Shown here: positions 1 to 6,847 of the stretch, piece by piece
How positions within the stretch are numbered: the first letter of the stretch is position 1
Layout of the letters: every line of letters begins with the position of its first letter
Assembly (NCBI GenBank): GCA_039808325.1
Contig: JBDHSU010000042.1
Span: 1 to 29,040 of the forward strand
Source: JAFKKS01 sp039808325
GTDB taxonomy: Bacteria; Pseudomonadota; Alphaproteobacteria; Rhizobiales; Xanthobacteraceae
Direction of reading: 5' to 3'
DNA: 29,040 nt
The notes under the pieces: generated by a model
What the model was told of the DNA's origin: nothing
Database searches by the model: none
What the model saw: only the letters and a program-made list of their open reading frames with translations
Translations under genes and position numbers: made by a program

Positions 1-492
1 ATAAGGCGTCATTCGAACGTACAAACTGACGAGCACGAAAAGCGCGACGCAAATGCCCACATTGACCACCTGACGCACAGTCAGAAAGACCGGGCCGAGA
101 TCAATGAATGTCGAGGGGAGCAGGGGCGGGTAAGGCACCGGATCAGGCCCTACGATCAACGCCATCCCGTTCTGGAGCATAATCGACACGCCGAGTGTTG
201 CGATCAGGCCCATCAATATATCGCGTTGACGAAGCGGGGAGAGGACCGTGCGCTCCACCACGACGCCGACGATGCTGGATCCAACGAGCCCTGCGATGAT
301 TGCGACCACGAAGGCCCATGGGCCTGTGGGGGCGAGAAACAGCCCCGCGAACATGCCGATCATGAAAATATCGGGATGGGCGAAGTTGATCACGCGCAAC
401 ACTGTAAACGCGAGGGCGAAGCCCAGCGACACCACGGCGTAAGTGCTGCCGATGACAATGCCGTTGCTCAGCTGCTGCAGAAAAAGATCCAC
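1..492 (-). CDS. livH: Branched-chain amino acid ABC transporter permease LivH (partial, C-terminus outside window)
   Basis: Inner-membrane permease of a LIV/HAAT-type importer. The visible 164 residues are the N-terminal part and continue past the left edge. They begin VDLFLQQLSNGIVIGS and contain LivH-typical stretches (GFALAFTVLRVINFAHPD, then an ERTVLSPLRQRD loop) with several hydrophobic segments. The start is a GTG at 490-492, immediately after the TAA stop of livF (493-495). The GGGGAAG at the end of livF serves as ribosome-binding site, so translation is probably coupled. It is the fourth gene of a leftward operon (binding protein, livG, livF, livH); livM is not in the window and may follow to the left. 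The family call is firm, the transported substrate is not. Confidence 0.9.
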   Translation of the reverse strand, partial: MDLFLQQLSNGIVIGSTYAVVSLGFALAFTVLRVINFAHPDIFMIGMFAGLFLAPTGPWAFVVAIIAGLVGSSIVGVVVERTVLSPLRQRDILMGLIATLGVSIMLQNGMALIVGPDPVPYPPLLPSTFIDLGPVFLTVRQVVNVGICVALFVLVSLYVRMTPY

Positions 493-1209
493 TTACGCTT
501 CCCCGCCTAGGAATACGGCCTTCACGCGATCGGTCTTTGCGAGTGTCTGTGCATTACCGCTTGCGACAATGGATCCGACCTCCAGGAGATAGGCCCATCC
601 CGCTACATTCAATGCTTGCTTGGCGTTCTGCTCGACCATGAGAATGCTGACGCCGGTTTCGTTGATCTCGCGAACCAGTCGGAAAACGTCCTTGACGACG
701 ATGGGAGCGAGCCCCAGCGACGGCTCATCCATCAAAAGCAGTTTCGGCCGCGAGACGAGGGCGCGGGCAATTGCGACCATCTGCTGCTCGCCGCCCGAAA
801 GAGAGCCCGCTATTTGATTTCGGCGTTCAGCGAGGCGTGGAAACCTCTCGAACATTGCCTTGATGCGAGTCTCGACTTCATCGCTCTTGAGAAGCCATCC
901 GCCGAGGCGGAGATTGTCCTGCACGCTCAGCGTGGCCCAGAGCTGACGGCCTTCGGGCACGGACGCGATACCCAGGCGATGTATTTGATGCGGCTTGAGC
1001 ACAAGAAGGTCATGGCCTTCGAACGTGATGCTGCCGCGGGCTGGCTTCAGCAAACCGAGGATCGTCTTGAGGATTGTTGTTTTGCCTGCGCCATTCGCGC
1101 CAAGAATGACCCGGAGTTCACCGGGGAGAATATCGAGTGACGCCCCGGTAACCGCAGGAACCTTTCCGTAGGAAACTTCAAGATTTGAAATGGTAAGCTG
1201 CGGGGTCAA
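493..1209 (-). CDS. livF: LivF-type ATP-binding protein of branched-chain amino acid ABC importer
   Basis: Cytoplasmic ATPase subunit, 238 residues, the usual LivF length. The Walker A is GANGAGKTT (about residue 37), the signature is LSGGEQQM, and the Walker B LLLMDEPS is followed by LGLAPIVV, a LivF hallmark. The switch His is replaced by Gln in MVEQNAKQAL, as is normal for LivF. The start is TTG at 1207-1209, overlapping the livG stop by four bases (TTGA), with AGGAG seven bases upstream; the good ribosome-binding site and overlap make this rare start credible. It pairs with LivG as a heterodimeric ATPase for the LivHM permease. Substrate could be branched-chain amino acids, amides or a catabolic intermediate. 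Confidence 0.93.
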   Translation of the reverse strand: MTPQLTISNLEVSYGKVPAVTGASLDILPGELRVILGANGAGKTTILKTILGLLKPARGSITFEGHDLLVLKPHQIHRLGIASVPEGRQLWATLSVQDNLRLGGWLLKSDEVETRIKAMFERFPRLAERRNQIAGSLSGGEQQMVAIARALVSRPKLLLMDEPSLGLAPIVVKDVFRLVREINETGVSILMVEQNAKQALNVAGWAYLLEVGSIVASGNAQTLAKTDRVKAVFLGGEA

Positions 1210-1970
1210 TCGTCGGCTCCTAGATAAGCTTCGATGACCCGCGAGTCGGACCGGATTTCAGCCGGCGTGCCTTCCGCGATCTTTTCCCCGAAGTTGATCA
1301 CGATAACCTTCTCAGACACGGACATTACGACGTTCATGTTGTGCTCGATCAGCATCAACGTCATGCCGGCTTCGCGAAGTTTTTTGATCAGAGCGACGAC
1401 GCCCTGCGCCTCCTCGGCGACCATGCCGGCGGTCGGCTCGTCGAGCACGAGGAGTTTTGGATCAAGAGCCAAGGCCCGGGCGATCTCGAGACGGCGCTGA
1501 TCCCCATAGGGAAGTTCTGCCGCATAACTTGACCGGTTGCCGGCAAAGCCGACCCAATCGAGCAAGGTATGCGCACGCTCCATCATGTCCTTCATGTCCT
1601 GGCGCGCACGAGAGCGCCAGGCCAGTGTGTCGAAGACGCCCGACACGCCGCGGCAGATGCGCCCGGTCATGACGTTTTCGATCGCGTTCAGGTGTTCGAA
1701 GAGGCGGATATTCTGGAACGTTCGGGCAATTCCGAGTGTCGCACGGCGGTTCGGGCTGAACGTCGAGATGTCTTGTCCCTGCAACAGGACGCGCCCGCCG
1801 CTCGCCGGCAGAACGCCCGTGATCATGTTGAATAGCGTCGTCTTCCCCGCGCCGTTCGGACCCACAATCGCGACGACGGCCCGTTCCTCTACATCGAAGC
1901 TGACGTCGGAGACGGCTTGCAGGCCGCCGAAACGCTTGGACAAATTGCTGACGGACAGCATCGCGGGCAT
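1206..1970 (-). CDS. livG: LivG-type ATP-binding protein of branched-chain amino acid ABC importer
   Basis: Second cytoplasmic ATPase of the LIV importer, 254 residues. It has the Walker A GPNGAGKTT (about residue 37), the LivG-specific GIARTFQNIRLF Q-loop region, and the Walker B LLVLDEPTAGM with the GM found in LivG. The switch His is in LIEHNM, and the C-terminus ends near IEAYLGADD, the typical LivG end. The usual LSGGQ signature is replaced by LPYGDQRRLEIARAL, also normal for LivG. The start is ATG at 1968-1970; a second in-frame ATG three codons later is possible because the upstream ribosome-binding site is weak. It lies 30 bp downstream of the binding-protein gene and overlaps livF. 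Confidence 0.93.
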   Translation of the reverse strand: MPAMLSVSNLSKRFGGLQAVSDVSFDVEERAVVAIVGPNGAGKTTLFNMITGVLPASGGRVLLQGQDISTFSPNRRATLGIARTFQNIRLFEHLNAIENVMTGRICRGVSGVFDTLAWRSRARQDMKDMMERAHTLLDWVGFAGNRSSYAAELPYGDQRRLEIARALALDPKLLVLDEPTAGMVAEEAQGVVALIKKLREAGMTLMLIEHNMNVVMSVSEKVIVINFGEKIAEGTPAEIRSDSRVIEAYLGADD

Positions 1971-2000
1971 TACAGAGGTTGCTCTTTCGGGAGTTGCCTT

Positions 2001-3164
2001 TCAGAGACGCTCGTAGGTGCTGCGGCCCGTGATTTTGACGATGACGGCGGAGCCGTTGATGTTGTCGCCTGAGGGAGGATTGGCGAACTTCACCTTGGTG
2101 CCGAGAGCCGTCTGCATATCGAGATTTGAAAGGGCTTTCTGCAACGCCTTGCGCTCGATTGCGCCGGCACGCTTGAGCGCCTCGGCCACAACCATCACGC
2201 TGTCGTAGCCATTGACCGAGAACAGCGTCGCCTGCTGCGTATACTTCTTGTTGTAGCGATCGATGAACGACTTGAGTTCTGAACTCGGCGACGAGAAATC
2301 CTGAGCGATCCACGTGTAATCGCCCTTCACGCGCCCATTCGTATTGTCCCAAAAAACCGGATCGAGGAAGGAACCTGACCCGGTGAGTAAGCTTTGCTTG
2401 AGGCCGAGCTCGCGAAGCTGAGACACAACCTTGACGCCGTCGCCCGTCGCGGCCGCAACATAAATGGCGTCCGGCTTCGCGCGCCGAATGGTTGCGATCT
2501 GCGGCGAGAAGTCCTGATCTCCCGCGCGGAAGGCTTCCGATGCAATCAATTCGTAGCCAAGCTCGCCGGACAGGTTCTTGCAAATGATGGAATCGCCGAC
2601 TTGGTTGTCTTGAGTCTGATCGAAGATGACCGCTAAGCGCTTGATCTTGTCGTGGCGCACAACCGTTCTAAGAAGGGCTTGCGTTGCAACCGCACTGATC
2701 GTGTTTTCACGATAAGCCCATGGACTCCATTCCTTAACAGGCGCCAAGGACCCATTTCCGACAAGCGGAACCTCGCTCTGTCCAGCAACGGGAATGCACG
2801 GAAGGAAGCCGACCGAATTCACCGGCCCCATGACTGCGACAATCGATGAATCGCCGGCATATTGCCTGAATAGAGTGACCGCCTGACGTGCGTCATTCGC
2901 CATATCGGCGTCGGTGATCTCGATGTGATGCTTCTGATTTCCGACCGCGATACCGCCCGCCTCGTTGATGTCCTCGGCCGCAAGGCGCGCGCCGTCGCGT
3001 GCGCGAATTCCGTAGGGGGCAGACGGGCCCGTATGACTTTGGATGTGAGCAATCTTGATGGCGTCTGCCGATTGCGCTCGCGCGATAAAGGGCAGAGCAA
3101 AAGCTCCTGCCGCGCCTGCCATCAGATGCCTGCGAGTTAGTATGACGCGCGTTTTTTGAGTCAT
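2001..3164 (-). CDS. LivK-like periplasmic binding protein (Peripla_BP_6) with Tat-like leader
   Basis: Substrate-binding protein, 387 residues, first gene of the leftward LIV operon. The leader TRRHLMAGAAGAFALPFIARAQS has a twin Arg followed by a hydrophobic core and an Ala-rich cleavage region. The mature part starts IKIAHIQSHTGPSAPYGI, typical of type-I periplasmic binding folds of the HAAT family, and continues with DMANDARQAVTLFRQ and RLAVIFDQTQD. By eye about half of its residues match the divergent binding protein at 3327-4511, so the two are paralogues with probably related ligands. The ligand cannot be inferred; HAAT binding proteins take branched-chain amino acids, amides, urea or aromatic acids. 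The start is ATG at 3162-3164 with only a weak ribosome-binding site. Confidence 0.88.
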   Translation of the reverse strand: MTQKTRVILTRRHLMAGAAGAFALPFIARAQSADAIKIAHIQSHTGPSAPYGIRARDGARLAAEDINEAGGIAVGNQKHHIEITDADMANDARQAVTLFRQYAGDSSIVAVMGPVNSVGFLPCIPVAGQSEVPLVGNGSLAPVKEWSPWAYRENTISAVATQALLRTVVRHDKIKRLAVIFDQTQDNQVGDSIICKNLSGELGYELIASEAFRAGDQDFSPQIATIRRAKPDAIYVAAATGDGVKVVSQLRELGLKQSLLTGSGSFLDPVFWDNTNGRVKGDYTWIAQDFSSPSSELKSFIDRYNKKYTQQATLFSVNGYDSVMVVAEALKRAGAIERKALQKALSNLDMQTALGTKVKFANPPSGDNINGSAVIVKITGRSTYERL

Positions 3165-3242
3165 GGCGTGACATCCGCTCCCACGATCGCATCAGTGTGA
3201 TCGCTCAGCGCGATATGACAAGTGGCGATGGGGAAGGGCAGA

Positions 3243-3296
3243 CTTCTCCGCTAGAGAAGGGTGTCTTGACAACATTGCGCATTATCACAGGATAAA
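3243..3296 (+). promoter_or_regulatory. Candidate promoter and inverted repeat between the two divergent binding-protein genes
   Basis: An inverted repeat CTTCTC-N5-GAGAAG lies at 3243-3259. It is followed by a consensus -35 TTGACA at 3266-3271 and a possible -10 GATAAA at 3291-3296. The 19-base spacer is longer than ideal, so the promoter is tentative. The dyad just upstream of the -35 could be an operator. Orientation fits transcription of the rightward binding-protein gene. The copied motif GATCGC at 3185-3190 and 3199-3204 is also in this gap, but its role is unknown. Confidence 0.4.
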
Positions 3297-3326
3297 AAAA
3301 TATACTTCATGAGGGGAGGCACGATC

Positions 3327-4511
3327 GTGTCCAAAATCTTGATCTCCGGCGGCATGACTCGCCGGCGCTTCGGTACTCTCGCGGCAGCGAGCGCGGCGGG
3401 GCTTGTCGCTTCTCCCAAGTTCATCCGGCCCGCACGAGCAGCCGGTGTGCTTAAGATCGCAAAGATCGAACCGCTCACTGGATCGTCCTCGCCTTATGGC
3501 ATCCGCTGCCGCGACGGCGCGCTGCTTGCGATGGAAGAGATCAACGCCAAGGGCGGTGTTGATGTGAAAGGCGACAAGTACACACTCGAGGTCGAAACAA
3601 GCGACATGGCCAACGATCCGCGCCAGGCGATCACTTTGTTTCGACAAATCGCCTCCGACCCGTCGATCGTCGCCAACCTCGGTCCTTCCAGTTCAGTTGG
3701 TTTCGTCCCACTCGTCCCGGTCGCAGGGCAGGTCAATCTGCCGCTCGTCGCCGGCGGATCGGGCGCCGTCATTAAGCAATGGACGCCGTGGGCGTATCGG
3801 ATCAGTCCTGTCGCATCGACGGCCGTGCCTGCTGTTCTCAAGGCTGTCGTTGTAAAGAACAAGGTCAAACGGCTCGCCGTCATCTACGACCAAACGCAAG
3901 ACGGCCAATCTGCGGACGCGGAAGTGTGCAAGCAGCAAGCCCCCGCGCTCGGCTACCAAGTCGTTTCTTATCAGGCCTTTTCAGCCGGCGATCAGAATTT
4001 CTCGGCGCAAATCGCGAATATCCGCATTTCGAAACCCGACGCGATCTATGTCGCGGCGACCACGTCCGACGGCGTCAAGGTCGTGACGCAGATTCGCGAA
4101 GCTCGTCTCGACGTTCCGCTCATGACAGGCTACGGCTCTTTCCAAGATCCGGTCTATTGGGACGGCACAAACGGTGGCGTGAAGGATTGCTACACGTGGC
4201 TCGCGCAGGATTTGAACACCCCCGGCGGAGCTCTGAAAGACTTCTTGGATCGCTACAATAAGAAGTTTCCGCAGCAGGCCACGACTTACTCAACCTACGG
4301 CTACGATACGATCTTCACTCTTGCCGCTGCGGTCACCAAAGCAGGCAGCTTGAAGCGGGAAGCGGTCAGCGAAGCGCTGAGTCAACTCGACATAACAACG
4401 CCGCTTGGAACGCACGTCTCGTTCAAGAATCCGCCGTCCGGCGACAACCTGACGCCCACAGTCGCCGTCGTGCAGGTTGATGCGCGCGGGTCTTACAAGG
4501 TCCTGACATGA
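3327..4511 (+). CDS. Second LivK-like periplasmic binding protein with Tat-like leader
   Basis: Type-I periplasmic binding protein of the HAAT family, 394 residues from the chosen start. A GTG at 3327 has a very strong ribosome-binding site (GAGGGGAGG, 7 bases upstream). An in-frame ATG at 3309 would add six residues but has no ribosome-binding site and contains the strong one within its coding sequence, so GTG is preferred. The leader contains MTRRRFGTLAAASAAGLVAS, a twin-arginine-like signal. The mature part (LKIAKIEPLTGSSSPYGI, DMANDPRQAITLFRQ, RLAVIYDQTQDGQ) closely parallels the divergent protein at 2001-3164. No second set of permease genes lies beside it, so it probably feeds the LIV permease to the left. 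Its position before hyuA suggests a ligand connected with HyuAB. Confidence 0.88.
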   Translation: MSKILISGGMTRRRFGTLAAASAAGLVASPKFIRPARAAGVLKIAKIEPLTGSSSPYGIRCRDGALLAMEEINAKGGVDVKGDKYTLEVETSDMANDPRQAITLFRQIASDPSIVANLGPSSSVGFVPLVPVAGQVNLPLVAGGSGAVIKQWTPWAYRISPVASTAVPAVLKAVVVKNKVKRLAVIYDQTQDGQSADAEVCKQQAPALGYQVVSYQAFSAGDQNFSAQIANIRISKPDAIYVAATTSDGVKVVTQIREARLDVPLMTGYGSFQDPVYWDGTNGGVKDCYTWLAQDLNTPGGALKDFLDRYNKKFPQQATTYSTYGYDTIFTLAAAVTKAGSLKREAVSEALSQLDITTPLGTHVSFKNPPSGDNLTPTVAVVQVDARGSYKVLT

Positions 4512-4540
4512 CGCGAACTGGCGCGAGGTAAAAAAGCGCA

Positions 4541-4570
4541 GCGATAGCGGATAGGTTTAGCCGCTATCGC
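4541..4570 (+). terminator. Perfect 10-bp hairpin downstream of the binding-protein gene (terminator or mRNA stabiliser)
   Basis: GCGATAGCGG (4541-4550) and CCGCTATCGC (4561-4570) are exact reverse complements around a 10-base loop, 29 bases after the stop codon at 4511. There is no T-run after it, so it is not a textbook intrinsic terminator. It may be a Rho-assisted end, or a 3' stabilising hairpin that allows the binding protein to be made in excess over hyuAB. Confidence 0.55.
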
Positions 4571-4624
4571 AGAATGCAAGCCCTTGCGACCAGCCCGTTG
4601 AGAAGAACGCGGCATAAATAATCG

Positions 4625-4653
4625 GATCGGCTATCGATATGCCGATCATCGGC
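4625..4653 (+). promoter_or_regulatory. Compound operator-like dyad array upstream of hyuA
   Basis: GATCGGC (4625-4631), nine bases, then GCCGATC (4641-4647) form a 7-bp inverted repeat centred on TATCGATA. The right arm also belongs to an odd palindrome, GCCGAT-C-ATCGGC (4641-4653). The half-site ATCGGC therefore occurs at 4626-4631 and 4648-4653 and inverted at 4641-4646. It ends 23 bases before the annotated hyuA start. I see no convincing -35/-10 pair nearby. This looks like a binding site for a dimeric regulator, which is inference. Confidence 0.42.
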
Positions 4654-4676
4654 TTTGCAAAGCTCCAAAAGAAGGC

Positions 4677-6827
4677 ATGCAACGTGTGAGAAACGAAAGC
4701 CGGAATTCAGGTCAGAACGAAAAGATGCCGAAGCATGGACGCTCCAAAAATTACCAGATAGGTTGTGACATCGGAGGCACTTTCACGGACTTCGTTCTTT
4801 TCGATGAGAACACCGGGGATGCCGTTATCGAGAAATGTCTCAGTACGCCGAGCGATCCCTCCCAGGGGCTGATGACGGGCTTCGAAGCCCTGAAGAAGCA
4901 AGCCGGCGACTATTTTTCACGGATATCCAAGATCGCGCATGCGTCCACCCTTGTCGCCAATGCGGTGGTCGAGCGCAAAGGCGCGCGCTGTGCGCTTCTG
5001 TGCACTAAGGGCTTTCGCGACATTATTGAGGTGCGTCGTCACGTGCGGGTGACGACCTACGAGTTGTGGTCCGACCCGCCGGAGCCATTGATTCCGCGTT
5101 ACCTTCGACTTCCGATCAACGAGCGGACCTATAGCAACGGTGAGATCGTGCAGGCGATTGATCCTGATGAGATTGCTGAGGTCGCCAAGTTTTTAAAAGA
5201 GCAGGGCGTCGAGTCAGTCGCCATCGCTTTCCTGCATTCCTATCGCAACCCGGCAAACGAAATCGAGGCGCAGCGCCTTCTCGCCGCGCACCTTCCCGGT
5301 ATACCGATCACGACATCCGCTGCAGTATTGCCGCAGATGAAGGAGTACGAGAGGACGAGCACGACGGTTGTGAACGCTTATGTGCGCCCGATCGTCGAAC
5401 GCTATCTCGCCAATCTGACCAATCGGCTCGAACGATCGGGCATCGAGGCGCCGATCCATATCATGCTCTCGAACGGCGGCGTCGCGTCGCCCAAGGCCGC
5501 AAGCGATTTTCCGATCCGCCTGATTGAATCCGGCCCGGTGGCAGGCGCGAAAGTCGCGCAATACTATCGCGACCTCTGCGGCCTCGGTGATGTGCTCGCC
5601 TACGACATGGGAGGGACGACGGCAAAGGCGTGTCTCATCCGCGATGGGCGCATTCCGATCACGGAGGAGCTTGAAGTTGCGCGCTCGCAGCGTTTCACCA
5701 AATCGAGCGGCTATCCCGTTGCCGTTCCTGGTGCGCATCTCATCGAAATCGGCGCCGGCGGCGGAAGCATCGCGGAAATCAATAAGCTAGAGCTCATCCA
5801 GGTCGGCCCCGAAAGCGCCTCCGCCGATCCCGGTCCGGTCTGTTACGGGCGAGGGGGACAGCGGCCGACAGTGACGGACGCGGATCTCTGTCTCGGATAT
5901 ATCAATCCCGCTTATTTCGCTGGTGGTACGATGTCGCTTTCGGTGGAAGCGGCGCGCGAAGCGATCCAGCGCGATATCGCGAAGATGACAGACGGCGATG
6001 TTACCAAGGCCGCGTGGTCGATCCATGACGTCATCAACGAAACGATGGCGTCGGCCGTCCGCATGCATACGATCGAACGCGGCGGCGCCTTTGACGCGGT
6101 GACTATGGTTGCTTTCGGCGGAGCAGGGCCGGTTCACGCTTACAATCTCGCTAGAAAGCTGGGCATCGGCCAATTGCTCGTGCCGTTAAGGGCCGGCGTC
6201 TTGTCGGCCATGGGTCTTCTCATCGCACCGCCCGCTTACGATCTCGTTCGGACGTTCCGTGTCGGGTTAACGGAGCTTGATGGCAAGGCCATCGAAAACG
6301 CTTATCTCGCGATGGAGAAAGAGATCGAGCGGCTATTGCGCGAGGTCGAACGAAAAGGCAAGGTTAGCTTCGCTCGCTCTGCCGACGTCGGCTATCTCGG
6401 CCAAGGTTACCAGGTCACTGTTCCAACAAACGATCTTCGCGGCGCTGTGCGAGCAGAACCGCTTTGGGACCGGTTCGGGAAAATCTATCGCGAGAAGTAC
6501 GGCTACTTCTATGATGACATCCCGGGCGAGCTCGTGAATCTCCGTGTCAACGGTGAAATTCGGGGAGCACAGTTCGAGCTCAAGAAAATGGCGGCTGCCG
6601 ATTCGAAGCAATTGGCCTCTGTGGCGAGTACCCGCCAGGCGTACTCACCCGCACGCCGCAGTATGATCGATTTTCAAGTCTGTCATCGCGAAGACCTGGC
6701 GCCAGGCTTCTCCATACCAGGTCCTGTGTTGGTGGAAGAGATTTCCTCCACGACAATGATCGATGTCGGCGGTGCCGTGATAGTGGATGAATATGGCTCT
6801 CTTCTTGTAACCGTCGACTCCATCTAA
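4677..6827 (+). CDS. hyuA: Hydantoinase/oxoprolinase A subunit (HyuA-like, ATP-dependent cyclic-amide hydrolase)
   Basis: ATP-dependent ring-opening enzyme subunit of the HyuA/5-oxoprolinase/acetone-carboxylase family, 716 residues. The N-terminal phosphate motif CDIGGTFTDFVLFDE is near residue 29. A central SNGGVASPKAA and ESGPVAGA is followed by YDMGGTTAKACLI, the second ATP-binding motif of the actin-like fold, and then GAGGGSIAEI. Family members hydrolyse N-methylhydantoin, hydantoins, 5-oxoproline or caprolactam with ATP, or carboxylate ketones, so the substrate stays open. hyuB follows after 20 bases. The start is uncertain: ATG 4677 has GAAGG only one base upstream, and GTG 4686 or ATG 4725 (just before the conserved N-terminus) are alternatives. 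Confidence 0.9.
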   Translation: MQRVRNESRNSGQNEKMPKHGRSKNYQIGCDIGGTFTDFVLFDENTGDAVIEKCLSTPSDPSQGLMTGFEALKKQAGDYFSRISKIAHASTLVANAVVERKGARCALLCTKGFRDIIEVRRHVRVTTYELWSDPPEPLIPRYLRLPINERTYSNGEIVQAIDPDEIAEVAKFLKEQGVESVAIAFLHSYRNPANEIEAQRLLAAHLPGIPITTSAAVLPQMKEYERTSTTVVNAYVRPIVERYLANLTNRLERSGIEAPIHIMLSNGGVASPKAASDFPIRLIESGPVAGAKVAQYYRDLCGLGDVLAYDMGGTTAKACLIRDGRIPITEELEVARSQRFTKSSGYPVAVPGAHLIEIGAGGGSIAEINKLELIQVGPESASADPGPVCYGRGGQRPTVTDADLCLGYINPAYFAGGTMSLSVEAAREAIQRDIAKMTDGDVTKAAWSIHDVINETMASAVRMHTIERGGAFDAVTMVAFGGAGPVHAYNLARKLGIGQLLVPLRAGVLSAMGLLIAPPAYDLVRTFRVGLTELDGKAIENAYLAMEKEIERLLREVERKGKVSFARSADVGYLGQGYQVTVPTNDLRGAVRAEPLWDRFGKIYREKYGYFYDDIPGELVNLRVNGEIRGAQFELKKMAAADSKQLASVASTRQAYSPARRSMIDFQVCHREDLAPGFSIPGPVLVEEISSTTMIDVGGAVIVDEYGSLLVTVDSI

Positions 6828-6847
6828 CTCTCAACGAGACCGATTGC

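Noticed and set aside
1462..2583. 373-codon minus-strand frame in another phase of the LIV operon
   Set aside because: It spans the junction of livG and the binding-protein gene in a wrong frame, and both real genes carry clear family motifs.
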